Assembly: GCF_003609775.1 (NCBI RefSeq) | Contig: NZ_AP018049.1 | Span: 372,001 to 436,000, forward strand | Length of the DNA stretch: 64,000 nt | Direction: 5' to 3' | Source of the DNA: Prevotella melaninogenica | Lineage (GTDB): Bacteria; Bacteroidota; Bacteroidia; Bacteroidales; Bacteroidaceae | Part shown: positions 26,263-35,680 of the stretch, one piece after another | Numbering within the stretch: position 1 is the first letter of the stretch | Layout of the letters: each line of letters begins with the position of its first letter | Position numbers and translations under genes: made by a program | Notes under the pieces: generated by a model | The model's database searches: none | What the model saw: only the letters and a program-made list of their open reading frames with translations | What the model was told of the DNA's origin: nothing

Positions 26263-27351
26263 ATGGGAAAGATTATTTTAACAGGTGACCGCCCTACAGG
26301 TAAACTTCATTTGGGTCACTACGTGGGTTCTCTCCGCCGTCGTGTGGAACTTCAGAACCTCGGAGACTACGATAAGATGTTTGTCTTCATGGCAGACGTA
26401 CAGGCGTTGACAGACAATGCTGATAATCCAGAGAAGATTCGTCAGAACATTATTGAGGTGGCGTTGGATTACCTTTCTGCTGGCTTGAGTCCAGAGAAAT
26501 GTACACTCTACATACAGAGTCAGATTCCTGAAATTGCAGAGCTAACCACTTTCTTGATGAACCTCGTTAGCGTAAGCCGTGTTCAGCGTAACCCAACAGT
26601 GAAGACTGAGATTAAGATGCGCAATTTTGAAGCTAACATTCCAATGGGCTTTTTTGCTTATCCAGTGTCTCAGGCTGCTGATATCGCTGCTTTCAAAGCT
26701 ACTACTGTGCCTGCAGGTGAAGATCAGGAGCCAATGTTAGAGTTGACACGCGAACTCGTACGTCGCTTCAATCAGACTTATGCACCAGTACTTGTTGAGC
26801 CAGAAATCATGTTGCCAGAGAACGCAACAGCACGTCGTCTGCCAGGTACTGATGGTAAAGAAAAGATGAGTAAGAGTCTTGGTAACTGTATCTATCTCTC
26901 TGATGATGCTGATACCGTATGGAAGAAGGTGAAGACAATGTACACAGACCCAACTCACTTGAATGTTTCTGATCCTGGTCATGTTGAGGGTAACGCAGTG
27001 TTTACTTACCTCGACGCCTTCTCAACAGATGAGGACTTTGCTGAGTTCTGGCCTGAGTTCCAGAATCTTGATGAGTTGAAAGCTGCTTACACAGCCGGTG
27101 GTATCGGTGATATGAAGTGTAAGAAGTTGCTCAATAGTGTGTTGAACAAGATGCTGGATCCAATCCGTGCACGTCGTCGTGAGTACGAACAGGATATTCC
27201 AGAGATTTATAACATCCTCAAGAAGGGCTCATTGGAAGCGCGTGAGGCTGCTGCTCAGACAATGGATGAGGTGCGTGCAGCTATGCAGATTAACTACTTT
27301 GAGGATACTGAGTTGATTCAAAGTCAGGCTGAGCGTTTCAGACAGAAGTAA
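26263..27351 (+). CDS. trpS: Tryptophan--tRNA ligase
   Basis: 362 residues. Class I synthetase signatures: [16 protein letters not shown], the HIGH motif, at about residues 7-22, and KMSKSLGN near 205, within the sequence [26 protein letters not shown] and [11 protein letters not shown] match conserved TrpRS segments that bind tryptophanyl-adenylate. It charges tRNA-Trp; the only tRNA-Trp gene in this window is at 44020. It ends the gltX-waaA-ribbon-trpS run and is followed by a terminator. Confidence 0.96.
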   Translation: MGKIILTGDRPTGKLHLGHYVGSLRRRVELQNLGDYDKMFVFMADVQALTDNADNPEKIRQNIIEVALDYLSAGLSPEKCTLYIQSQIPEIAELTTFLMNLVSVSRVQRNPTVKTEIKMRNFEANIPMGFFAYPVSQAADIAAFKATTVPAGEDQEPMLELTRELVRRFNQTYAPVLVEPEIMLPENATARRLPGTDGKEKMSKSLGNCIYLSDDADTVWKKVKTMYTDPTHLNVSDPGHVEGNAVFTYLDAFSTDEDFAEFWPEFQNLDELKAAYTAGGIGDMKCKKLLNSVLNKMLDPIRARRREYEQDIPEIYNILKKGSLEAREAAAQTMDEVRAAMQINYFEDTELIQSQAERFRQK

Positions 27352-27381
27352 GTTTTTAGCCCTACTTTAAATTTATATAAT

Positions 27382-27424
27382 AGTCTTATTCCATCTTTCT
27401 ATAGAAGGAATAAGACTGTTTTTT
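27382..27424 (+). terminator. Terminator of trpS
   Basis: Perfect 11-bp stem AGTCTTATTCC (27382-27392) with GGAATAAGACT (27407-27417), then GTTTTTTG. Confidence 0.95.
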
Positions 27425-27489
27425 GTGTCTAATAGTCTTGCAGTTAGTACTTTAAATTAAGTTTTCTCACCTATTCTAATATGTGTGCG

Positions 27490-27561
27490 AACGCCCCGCA
27501 CGTATGGTGCGGACGCCTAACACCATTGGTGCGGATGCTTAGCACGATGCAAAATGATGAA
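27490..27561 (+). repeat. 22-bp-period array D
   Basis: Hexamers AACGCC (27490), GACGCC (27512), GATGCT (27534) and a weak GATGAA (27556), each 22 bp apart. The spacers differ from arrays A-C and contain GGTGCG and CACC-type palindromic arms (for example GGTGC...GCAC). Core and period are shared with A-C; spacers are shared with array E. Confidence 0.75.
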
Positions 27562-27751
27562 GGTTTTTGAGCATTTAGATGTCAATAAAGAGTTCTGTTG
27601 CAGAAGGTAAACAGTTCTTTATAGCCTAAACTCTTTTTTGTACCAGTATAACGTGGATAGAAAAAGAGAGGCTTTTTGTCTGATTGTCAGTATATTTCCT
27701 TTTTTGCTTGACTAAAATTAATAATTATTTAGGAATTATTCCTTAGTATAA

Positions 27752-27783
27752 TTTGTGTCAACTAAAAAAAGTCCCTACATTTG
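27752..27783 (+). promoter_or_regulatory. Promoter of the SusC/SusD-like operon
   Basis: TTTG at 27752-27755, 20 bases, then TACATTTG at 27776-27783. A 7-bp inverted repeat TTGCCTA (27781-27787) / TAGGCAA (27810-27816) overlaps the likely start of transcription and could be an operator or the base of an early hairpin. The leader to the start codon is about 200 nt and includes the long-range pair GGATATAA (27835-27842) / TTATATCC (27903-27910). Confidence 0.65.
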
Positions 27784-27991
27784 CCTAACCCAACCTAAAC
27801 AATATAACATAGGCAAATAGTATTCTGCGGCGAGGGATATAATCCTATCTTCCGTGATGAGCTATTAATATCGTGAACATAAATAGAATTTCATTAATAA
27901 TTTTATATCCTTCCGTGCTGCTTTAGGCATGACTCTCTTTGCCCATTGCTTTGCGGAGGACACTAAACAATCTTTATCTATTAAAAGTTAG

Positions 27992-30900
27992 ATGCGTATG
28001 ATTTTACACATCAAACCAATTGGTTTTACGTTATGCATGGGTGTATCTTTCTTGATGCCTACGCAAGGATTTGCAGTTTCAAAACTGCCTGTTCAGAGCG
28101 TACAGCAATCAGGGAAGTGCACAGGTATTATTCTTGACGAGCAAGGTGAACCTATCGTAGGTGCTACTGTTCAAGTGAAAGGTACAAGTAATGGAGCTGC
28201 TACTGATTTAGACGGTCGCTTCACTCTGTCGAATATCTCTCCTGGTAGCATTATTGTTATCAGTTACATTGGTATGGACACTAAGGAAGTGAAATGGGAT
28301 GGTCAGGAAATTAAAGTAAAGTTAAAGGAGGAGCAGCATGCCCTTAACGAACTTATCGTGACGGGTTATGGTGGTCAGCAGAAGCGTGCTACGTTGACAA
28401 CTGCTATCTCTAAGATGGATAATAAGGTATTAGATGCGGCAGCTTTCTCAAATGTCGGTAGTGCATTGCAGGGTAGTGTGACAGGTCTTCAGGTTGTCAA
28501 TAGCTCTGGTCAGCCTGGTACAGCACCTTCTATCACCTTGCGTGGTGGTGCTTCAATTACGGGAAGTGCTCCGGCATTGATTATCGTCGATGGTGTTGAG
28601 CGTACTTTGTCAGAGATTAACCCATCTGATATCGAGTCAATAGAAGTTTTGAAGGATGCGGCTTCAACAGCTATTTATGGTGCGAGAGCAAATGGTGGTG
28701 TAATCCTTGTTACAACAAAACGTGCTCAGGCTGGCAATTCCAGCATCAACTATCGTTTGAAGGTGGGTGCAAACTTTAAGCGTAATGATTATAATTTCAT
28801 GAACGCTCGCAACTATCTTTACTATAATCGAATGGGTTTCAAGCGTTATGCTGACGCTATGGAAGGACACGGAAGGGCTGCTAACGTAGATGCACAGAAT
28901 GGTTATTCTGGTCGCGGATATACTGATTACACTCCACGTACGGATGTTATGTATTACGATGCAACCAATGCTGAGCACCAAAGACTGCTAACTGAAGAAG
29001 GATGGGAAGTTATGGACGACCCTTACTATGGCTCAATAAATGGTGCAAAGCTTATCTTTAAGGATTATGGTGGCCTCTTAGAGGATGCAATCTACCATAA
29101 TCAGACCCTTACACAGGACCATTATCTGAGCTTTAGCGGTGGTAATAACATGGGTTCTTTTGTAGCTTCATTAGGTTACTATGATGAAAATGGTGTTGTA
29201 CGCAATACTTCTTTCCGCCGTTTTACTGGTAGTGTGAAGGGTGATTATCAGATTAAGCCTTGGTTGAAGGTACGTGCTGGTGCGCAGTACACATGGTTTA
29301 CGAAGCCAGATAGTTATTTCGGATCATGGAGTTCTTTGTTCTATCGTACTCGTTCACAGCGTCCTACATGGAATCCTTACCTTGCTGATGGTTCTCCAGC
29401 ACCTGGTTGGAGCAGTTCAGATGGTAACTATATGTATTGGAATGATAAGCTCACGATGGAGAATAGCTCACGTTCAGAGACTTTCAATATAGGCTTTGAC
29501 TTGACATTAATACCTAAGCATTTGAAGTTGTCAGCTAATGGTTCTATCTATCATGTGCTCAATCAGAATGAAAGCTTCAATAAGGCTTACTATACACAGA
29601 GCAATCCTAATAACATCAATACGACACGTCGTTCATACGCTTATATGATGAAGGATACACAGATACAGCTTAATACGATATTAAACTACTTCGATACGTT
29701 TGCTGAGCATCATAATGTAGACTTCATGGTGGGTGCTGAGTATTATGATTATAACTACTTCTGGATGAATGCTTCTACAAAGAATTCGCCTACAGATGAT
29801 ATCCCTACGCTCAATGCTGGTGCTGATAAGGATAGTAATCCTAAGTCAGAGAAGTCTGGTAATCGTATTGAGTCTCTCTTCGGACGTTTCAACTATGATT
29901 ACAAACAGAAGTATTTGCTTAGCTTCACTTTCCGTTATGATGGTAATTCTAAGCTGAAGGATAATCGTTGGGGCTTCTTCCCTGGTATCTCTTTGGGTTG
30001 GAACATGATGGAAGAGGATTTCTGGAAAGAGTCAAAACTGTCAAACTTTGTTAGCAATATCAAACCACGTATCAGTTATGGTAGCAATGGTAATGTGAGC
30101 GGTATTGGTGATTTCTATATCTATGGAATCTATGACCAGCTTACAAACTATCGTGGTAACACTGCTTTCTATGACCGTTCGCTTGTGAATACAGCCTTAA
30201 AATGGGAGCAGAGTCATACATTTGAGGCTGGTCTTGACCTTGGTTTCTTCAAGAATCGTTTGTCATTAATTCTCGACTACTACGTACGTAATACAAGTAA
30301 TCTGCTTCAGAGCGTGAACCTTCCTTCGTATTTAGGTTTCACATCTATCCAAACCAACTTGGGTAAGTTACGTAATCAAGGATTTGAAATGGAGGTACGT
30401 GCTACTCCTGTTCACCTGAAGAACAGCTTCCGTTGGGACCTCTCTTTCAACCTCTCAACTGTAAAGAATACGATTGTTCAGCTTCCTAAGAGTGACCGTC
30501 CATTCAATCAACTTCAAGGAGTAGAGGTTGCTGCGGGCAAGGTTGGTGCTGATGGCAAGACTCCAACTAAGTGGATTGGTGGTTATCGTGAGGGTGGAAC
30601 ACTCGGAGAACTCTATGGTTATAGCCAAGATCATATCTTCAGAGACTGGGATGATGTAAAGGCTAATGCTAACAAGCGTATTGATAACATTGCAAAGTTG
30701 TATGGTCCAGGTCTTGCAGATGAGGTAAACCCACAGACAGGAGTGCTTTATAAGAACTCAACAGGCTGGAAGGCTATTGAACCTGGTGATGTTTGCTGGG
30801 AGGATATCAATGAAGATGGTATTATCAACTCACTCGATCGTAAGGTATTGGGTAATTCAAGACCTTCTGTTACAGGTGGTTGGACAAGTACGTTAAGCTA

Positions 30901-31354
30901 TAAGAATCTCTCGTTATTTGCTCGTTTTGACTATGCTTTAGGTCACATGATTTACAATGACCTCAAGGCTCGCTCTATGGGACAGTATCAAGGACAGTTT
31001 AACCTTATAGAGAATGTACAGGATATGTGGACGGAAACTAATCCAGGTGCAAGCTATCCAGCATTTAGCTATGCAGACCAGTTGAATAAGCAGAATATCT
31101 GGCGTGAAGGCTCTAAGTTCTTTGAGAAGGCTGGTTACATGGCATTGCGTGAGATTACATTGAGCTATAACTTGCCAAGAACATGGATTAAAGCGATGAA
31201 GATGGCGAATGCCAATGTTTATGTGACAGGCCAGAACCTCTTCTATCTCACCCCATACGATGGTGCTTCTCCTGAAGCAATCTTGGAGGGATATGACTAC
31301 GGTCGTTATCCAACTCCTCGCACACTTATCTTTGGATTAAACGTTACATTTTAA
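27992..31354 (+). CDS. SusC/RagA-family TonB-dependent outer-membrane transporter
   Basis: 1120 residues. The signal-like N-terminus is followed by a carboxypeptidase-regulatory-like domain (CTGIILDEQGEPIVGATVQVKG, residues about 44-120) typical of SusC proteins. Next is the TonB-box-like ALNELIVTGYG and the plug (TTAISKMDNKVLDAAAFSNVGSALQGSVTGLQV..., ending EVLKDAASTAIYGARANGGVILVTTK). The remaining ~900 residues form the 22-strand barrel, ending TLIFGLNVTF. It imports a substrate, probably a glycan or peptide, captured with the SusD-like lipoprotein encoded next. No hydrolases are adjacent, so the substrate cannot be inferred. The long leader upstream may carry regulation. No SusR-like or anti-sigma gene is in view. 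Confidence 0.93.
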   Translation: MRMILHIKPIGFTLCMGVSFLMPTQGFAVSKLPVQSVQQSGKCTGIILDEQGEPIVGATVQVKGTSNGAATDLDGRFTLSNISPGSIIVISYIGMDTKEVKWDGQEIKVKLKEEQHALNELIVTGYGGQQKRATLTTAISKMDNKVLDAAAFSNVGSALQGSVTGLQVVNSSGQPGTAPSITLRGGASITGSAPALIIVDGVERTLSEINPSDIESIEVLKDAASTAIYGARANGGVILVTTKRAQAGNSSINYRLKVGANFKRNDYNFMNARNYLYYNRMGFKRYADAMEGHGRAANVDAQNGYSGRGYTDYTPRTDVMYYDATNAEHQRLLTEEGWEVMDDPYYGSINGAKLIFKDYGGLLEDAIYHNQTLTQDHYLSFSGGNNMGSFVASLGYYDENGVVRNTSFRRFTGSVKGDYQIKPWLKVRAGAQYTWFTKPDSYFGSWSSLFYRTRSQRPTWNPYLADGSPAPGWSSSDGNYMYWNDKLTMENSSRSETFNIGFDLTLIPKHLKLSANGSIYHVLNQNESFNKAYYTQSNPNNINTTRRSYAYMMKDTQIQLNTILNYFDTFAEHHNVDFMVGAEYYDYNYFWMNASTKNSPTDDIPTLNAGADKDSNPKSEKSGNRIESLFGRFNYDYKQKYLLSFTFRYDGNSKLKDNRWGFFPGISLGWNMMEEDFWKESKLSNFVSNIKPRISYGSNGNVSGIGDFYIYGIYDQLTNYRGNTAFYDRSLVNTALKWEQSHTFEAGLDLGFFKNRLSLILDYYVRNTSNLLQSVNLPSYLGFTSIQTNLGKLRNQGFEMEVRATPVHLKNSFRWDLSFNLSTVKNTIVQLPKSDRPFNQLQGVEVAAGKVGADGKTPTKWIGGYREGGTLGELYGYSQDHIFRDWDDVKANANKRIDNIAKLYGPGLADEVNPQTGVLYKNSTGWKAIEPGDVCWEDINEDGIINSLDRKVLGNSRPSVTGGWTSTLSYKNLSLFARFDYALGHMIYNDLKARSMGQYQGQFNLIENVQDMWTETNPGASYPAFSYADQLNKQNIWREGSKFFEKAGYMALREITLSYNLPRTWIKAMKMANANVYVTGQNLFYLTPYDGASPEAILEGYDYGRYPTPRTLIFGLNVTF

Positions 31355-31373
31355 CTAAGCAATGTTACTTACA

Positions 31374-32963
31374 ATGAAAAAGTTACTATCCTATATAACA
31401 GCTGCAGCCCTCAGCCTTTCGCTGACAGGCTGTATGGACATCGAGCCAGTTAGTACTATTACCGATGCAAACTATTGGAAGAATCCTGATCAAGTTCAGG
31501 CTTTCAATCAAGGACTGAGTTCTTGGATGCGAAGCTATGCCGATAAGTATATCGTCTGGGGTGAGATGCGCAGTAATATCTATAGCGGTACTTCCTTTAG
31601 TGGTGAGGCTCCACAGGGGTATGACCGTCTATGGAATAACACCCTTGAGAAGAGTAATGCGGTGGTGGGCAACTATGGAGGTCTTTATACTGGTATCAAC
31701 CAAATCAACTTGATGATAGATAAGGTGAGCGAAGCCGGATATCTGACAGATGCGGAGAAGACTAACTACCTTGCTGGTGCTTATGGTATGCGTGCCTTCT
31801 TATATTTCCAGTTGCTTCGTACCTATGGTGATGTAATTGTTTACTTACAGCATACAGAAGGTAAGACTATCAATTTGGATAAGGTTGCCCGTAAGCAGGA
31901 TGCTGCTGCTGACGTAATGAAACAGATAAAGGCAGATATTTTGGCTTCTGAGACGGCTTATAACAATAACTATAAGTTCACCAACGGACGTACCTATTGG
32001 TCGCTTGCTGCAACGAAGATGCTCAAGGGTGAAGTCTATCTGTGGAGTGGAAAGCAGATGGGTGGTGGTACTGCAGACTATCAGACAGCTCTTACTGCTT
32101 ATCAGGATGTGCAGAACAATGCTGATGTAAGTCTACTTGATAATTTTGAGGACGTCTTCGCTTATGATAATAAGGAGAATAAAGAGATTATCTATGCTCT
32201 CCATAATCGTGAGAACGAAACTTCTTTGTGGGGAGGTCTTTATACCTCACTCGTAATGAATAAGCAGAATGTGGGTGCTTATCGTCTACATAACGATGCA
32301 GGTCAGGCGATTCAGTTCAGTGAGTCACCGAATCTAAACTTGCGTTTAGGTAGTGGTGTAATGCGTTTCCCACTTGACAAACGTTTGTGGACGAAGCTCT
32401 ATACAAATGATAATGACAAGCGTAAGAAGGCTTCTTTGGCGGATGTTTATCAGGCTTCAGATGGTTCATACGTTGGTAATATCTGTAATAAGTTCCGCGG
32501 AACATTGATAGCTGGTAGCGCAGCTACATCATGGTATGATGACCAGCCTATCTATCGTTTTGCAGAGTGTTTGCTTGGTATTGCTGAGGCTAAGGCTTTC
32601 TTAGGTCAGGACCCATCAACAGAAATCAATCAAGTTCGTCGTCGTGCATACGGTGCAACCTACTTCAATGCTCATACAGAGGTGCAATATCCAAATGATG
32701 TAAGTACTGGAGGAAGTACCGCACTGACCAACTTCTATACCGATAACCCATTTGTTGGTGGTGATGAGGACCCAATAGAAGCTATCCTTAAAGAGCGTAT
32801 GCGTGAGTTCTTGTTTGAAGGAAAGCGTTGGCATGATATCCGTTTGGTTGATAAGGCTACAAAGTATTCAACTGCAAGTGCCGACCGCTTGTTATGGCCT
32901 ATTGATGAAACAACGAAGTCAACCAATGCAGAGTTGAAACAGACTCCAGGCTACGAAGATTAA
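31374..32963 (+). CDS. SusD/RagB-family nutrient-binding lipoprotein
   Basis: 529 residues from the ATG at 31374; an ATG 12 bases earlier would add only MLLT before the standard MKKLL lipoprotein signal. The lipobox is LTGC at about residue 17. The SusD fold shows TPR-like helices (AYGMRAFLYFQLLRTYGDV near 130) and the C-terminal RagB/SusD domain, with EAILKERMREFLFEGKRWHDIRLVD near 470 and LLWPIDETT...NPGY-like end (ELKQTPGYED). It works as the surface lid of the SusC transporter. The gene follows susC by 19 bases and is closed by a terminator, so the operon is just these two genes. Confidence 0.95.
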   Translation: MKKLLSYITAAALSLSLTGCMDIEPVSTITDANYWKNPDQVQAFNQGLSSWMRSYADKYIVWGEMRSNIYSGTSFSGEAPQGYDRLWNNTLEKSNAVVGNYGGLYTGINQINLMIDKVSEAGYLTDAEKTNYLAGAYGMRAFLYFQLLRTYGDVIVYLQHTEGKTINLDKVARKQDAAADVMKQIKADILASETAYNNNYKFTNGRTYWSLAATKMLKGEVYLWSGKQMGGGTADYQTALTAYQDVQNNADVSLLDNFEDVFAYDNKENKEIIYALHNRENETSLWGGLYTSLVMNKQNVGAYRLHNDAGQAIQFSESPNLNLRLGSGVMRFPLDKRLWTKLYTNDNDKRKKASLADVYQASDGSYVGNICNKFRGTLIAGSAATSWYDDQPIYRFAECLLGIAEAKAFLGQDPSTEINQVRRRAYGATYFNAHTEVQYPNDVSTGGSTALTNFYTDNPFVGGDEDPIEAILKERMREFLFEGKRWHDIRLVDKATKYSTASADRLLWPIDETTKSTNAELKQTPGYED

Positions 32964-32993
32964 TTCAAAAGACCATTAAGTTTTATTTTCATA

Positions 32994-33036
32994 GGGGAAA
33001 GTACGGGAAAGTGTTCTCGTCTTTCCCCCTTTCTTT
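32994..33036 (+). terminator. Terminator of the SusC/D operon
   Basis: Stem GGGGAAAG (32994-33001) with CTTTCCCC (33021-33028), followed by a T-rich tract. Confidence 0.75.
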
Positions 33037-33165
33037 TGCAGGTAATTAACAAGACGCTCTGTTTTCGATTTGTAAAATGTGATATTTATCTCTCATACAA
33101 GTTATGTGTTTGTGCCTTACTATCCGTTATAATGACTCTTATATGTCATCTTTAAGAGACGTGCT

Positions 33166-33215
33166 GATGCTTAGCACATGTGGTGCTCATGCTTAACACC
33201 AATGGTGCTGAGTAC
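33166..33215 (+). repeat. 22-bp-period array E
   Basis: Hexamers GATGCT (33166), CATGCT (33188) and GAGTAC (33210), 22 bp apart. The spacers (TAGCAC...GGTGCT, TAACACC...GGTGCT) match array D closely. It is in the 435-bp gap between the SusD-like gene and the next TonB-dependent receptor, which otherwise holds a terminator, a promoter and a leader hairpin. Confidence 0.75.
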
Positions 33216-33291
33216 TAAATAATCTGTACACTTGCCTCATTCTTCTAATAGTAGACTTGCTTATTGTCAGTTGGTTTACTAATTTTTAGGT

Positions 33292-33323
33292 ATTGTACCA
33301 CGCTCTATTATTTTCTACCTTTG
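33292..33323 (+). promoter_or_regulatory. Promoter of the second TonB-dependent receptor
   Basis: ATTG at 33292-33295 (one mismatch to TTTG), 20 bases, then TACCTTTG at 33316-33323. The start codon is about 75 bases downstream. Confidence 0.7.
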
Positions 33324-33351
33324 TATCGATAATTGAATACATGTTTTTTAC

Positions 33352-33386
33352 TTAAGACTCTATTCGTAATAACACGGAGTCTTTAA
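33352..33386 (+). promoter_or_regulatory. Leader hairpin before the TonB-dependent receptor
   Basis: AAGACTC (33354-33360) pairs with GAGTCTT (33377-33383). The hairpin lies between the promoter and the start codon and ends about 15 bases before the start, where it could affect translation. No known riboswitch is recognised. Confidence 0.5.
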
Positions 33387-33398
33387 ACTACAAGTTAG

Positions 33399-35573
33399 AT
33401 GAAAAATAACAGAAAAACATTTATCTGCAAAGGGGTGTATAATACTTATTCGTCATATAGAAAGGCGATTTGTCTAACACTTTTTTCATGTTTTCTCATG
33501 CTTAGAGGAAACGCACAAGAGATGAATAAGCGTGATACAACTGTTGAGATGAAAGAAGTTATGGTGACAGCACGTAGCGAGATTAGGAAACTGAAGGAAT
33601 CGGCTATGCCAATATCTGTTATAGGACAGCGTCAGTTACAAGGTACGGCGACAAATATTAATGACGTACTTGCGCGTACAGTTGGAGTTACCGTGCGAAA
33701 TACAGGAGGTTTAGGTAGTGCCTCTCGCATTTCACTTCGTGGCTTAGAAGGTAAGCGTATGGGAATGTATGTGGATGAAGTTCCGATGTCACAGTTGAGT
33801 AACTTTGTTGCCTTAAACGATATTCCAACGAATATGATAGAGCGTATTGAGGTTTATAAAGGTATTGTTCCTTATAAGTTTGGTGGTTCAGCCTTAGGAG
33901 GAGCAGTTAATGTAGTAACAAAGGAATACCCACCTGTTTATTTTGACTTCTCATACGAACTGGGTTCGTTTAACACACATCAAGTATCAACGGTGTTTAA
34001 ACGTACCAATCATAAAACTGGTCTACAATTTGGTATTGGCGGAGCCTTCTCGTTTTCAAAGAACAATTACAAAATGACATTGGCTAATTTGGACAATAGA
34101 ATTGTGGAAAGAGATCATGATAAGTTCAATAAAGTCATGGCTGGAATGTCTGTAAAGGCTACGAAATGGTGGTTTGATGAAATGAAGTGGGAACTTATTT
34201 TCCTTAGGACACGTCAGGAAATACAAGGAATCGACCTCGATGTGCGTGAGGCTTATAACCATTCTGTTAGTGGATTGACGGCATTAACACTAAAGCGTAA
34301 GAATTTCTTTTTGGATGGTCTCGATTTTGATTTTGATATAGGGTATATCATTGGTAGGTATGGTTTAAATGATAAGGCATCAAATCGTTATGATTGGGAT
34401 GGGAACAAGTTGCCTGCGGTCTCTCCATACGGAGGAGAGCAGAATAACTTCCCTTCAGATGGAAGAAACCGGTCGAACGAGTTGACGTCGAAGCTTAATT
34501 TGGGATATACCATAGATAAGCATCATGGGATTAATCTGAATGTTTACTTTGATAGAAACTCACTTCATCCAAATGATTCCTTAATGGATAAGGCTTTGGG
34601 CTTTCAATCAAATTTCCCCAGTAAGATGAAAACCTTAACAACGGGCTTGTCATACGATTTGACTCTCTTTGATGGTCGTTTTCAGAATGCTTTTACTTTA
34701 AAGAACTTTATTTTCTCATCTCATTCCCGTAGCATAGATGTTTATTCGGTACGTTCGCCAGAGCCCGTAAAAGTGTCTAAATCTTATTTTGGTTTTAGTG
34801 ATGCTTTTCGTTATAAGTTTACAGACGACTTGATGCTAAAGGCCTCTTTTAATTCAGAGGTGCGAATACCTACAAGTGAGGAGTTAATAGGTAATGGATA
34901 TTCTATCCTCGCATCCCCAGCTTTGAAGCCTGAACGTACATCTGGTGTCAATCTTGGTATGCTTTATCGTCACTTAAAACAAGATGGTGGACTTGTTGAG
35001 ATAGAGTTGAATGGTTTTTATAATCAGTTGAAAGACATGATAAGGTTTACGCCTGATATGATTCCTACGATGGCTCGCTATCGTAACTTTGGTAGTGTAC
35101 GTACGAGAGGTATTGAACTTGATGTTAAGGGAGATGTCTGTCCAGTACTTTATCTTTATGCGAATGGTACTTATCAAGACCTTCGTGATGTGAGAAAACT
35201 AACTCCAGGTACTACTGTCGAAAATCCTACCTATATGAAACGTATCCCAAACGTACCTTATCTATTAGCAAACTTTGGTGCAGAGTTCCATAAAGAAAAC
35301 CTCTTTGGAGGAAAGGAACAGAACACACGTTTCCTCTTTGATGCTTCATACGTGCATACATATTACTATGATTTTGAAGTAAGTCGGTATCAAGATAAGA
35401 AGATTCCTTCTGCTTTGACGATGGATGCAGCAGTAGAACATAGTTTCAAGAATGACCAATGGGTTTTAACGTTTAAGGTAAAGAATCTTATGGATCGCCA
35501 TGTTGTATCAGAGTTTAATCGTCCTCTGCCAGGAAGATATATAGGAGTAAAAGTTAGATATCTTCTGAAGTAA
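33399..35573 (+). CDS. TonB-dependent outer-membrane receptor (siderophore/iron type)
   Basis: 724 residues, the size of classical iron-type TonB receptors rather than SusC proteins, and lacking the carboxypeptidase-regulatory domain. The signal peptide ends ...RGNAQ. A TonB-box-like region MKEVMVTARSEIRKL is followed by the plug (SAMPISVIGQRQLQGTATNINDVLARTVGVTVR..., SLRGLEGKRMGMYVDEVP, IERIEVYKGIVPYKFGGSALGGAVNVVTKE). The barrel ends IGVKVRYLLK. The VDEVP...KGIVPYKFGGSALGG pattern is seen in siderophore and metal receptors. The next gene encodes a beta-propeller-like lipoprotein, and the pair resembles Bacteroides XusA-XusB. The ligand is inferred, not proven. Confidence 0.88.
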   Translation: MKNNRKTFICKGVYNTYSSYRKAICLTLFSCFLMLRGNAQEMNKRDTTVEMKEVMVTARSEIRKLKESAMPISVIGQRQLQGTATNINDVLARTVGVTVRNTGGLGSASRISLRGLEGKRMGMYVDEVPMSQLSNFVALNDIPTNMIERIEVYKGIVPYKFGGSALGGAVNVVTKEYPPVYFDFSYELGSFNTHQVSTVFKRTNHKTGLQFGIGGAFSFSKNNYKMTLANLDNRIVERDHDKFNKVMAGMSVKATKWWFDEMKWELIFLRTRQEIQGIDLDVREAYNHSVSGLTALTLKRKNFFLDGLDFDFDIGYIIGRYGLNDKASNRYDWDGNKLPAVSPYGGEQNNFPSDGRNRSNELTSKLNLGYTIDKHHGINLNVYFDRNSLHPNDSLMDKALGFQSNFPSKMKTLTTGLSYDLTLFDGRFQNAFTLKNFIFSSHSRSIDVYSVRSPEPVKVSKSYFGFSDAFRYKFTDDLMLKASFNSEVRIPTSEELIGNGYSILASPALKPERTSGVNLGMLYRHLKQDGGLVEIELNGFYNQLKDMIRFTPDMIPTMARYRNFGSVRTRGIELDVKGDVCPVLYLYANGTYQDLRDVRKLTPGTTVENPTYMKRIPNVPYLLANFGAEFHKENLFGGKEQNTRFLFDASYVHTYYYDFEVSRYQDKKIPSALTMDAAVEHSFKNDQWVLTFKVKNLMDRHVVSEFNRPLPGRYIGVKVRYLLK

Positions 35574-35680
35574 GAGGCAATAAGACTTTATTTGCAATAT
35601 GAAAGAATAAAGTATGATTCATAAAGAAAGGGCATCTTGTGTGTCTATAGTGATAATATTAATATTAAATAAAGAGAACA

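Larger units (their letters stand above)
27352..27991. other. Intergenic region and long leader upstream of the SusC-like gene
   Basis: Holds the trpS terminator (27382-27424), the 22-bp-period array D (27490-27561), the promoter at 27752-27783 and a roughly 200-nt structured leader. No supportable gene lies in the 640 bp. Confidence 0.65.
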
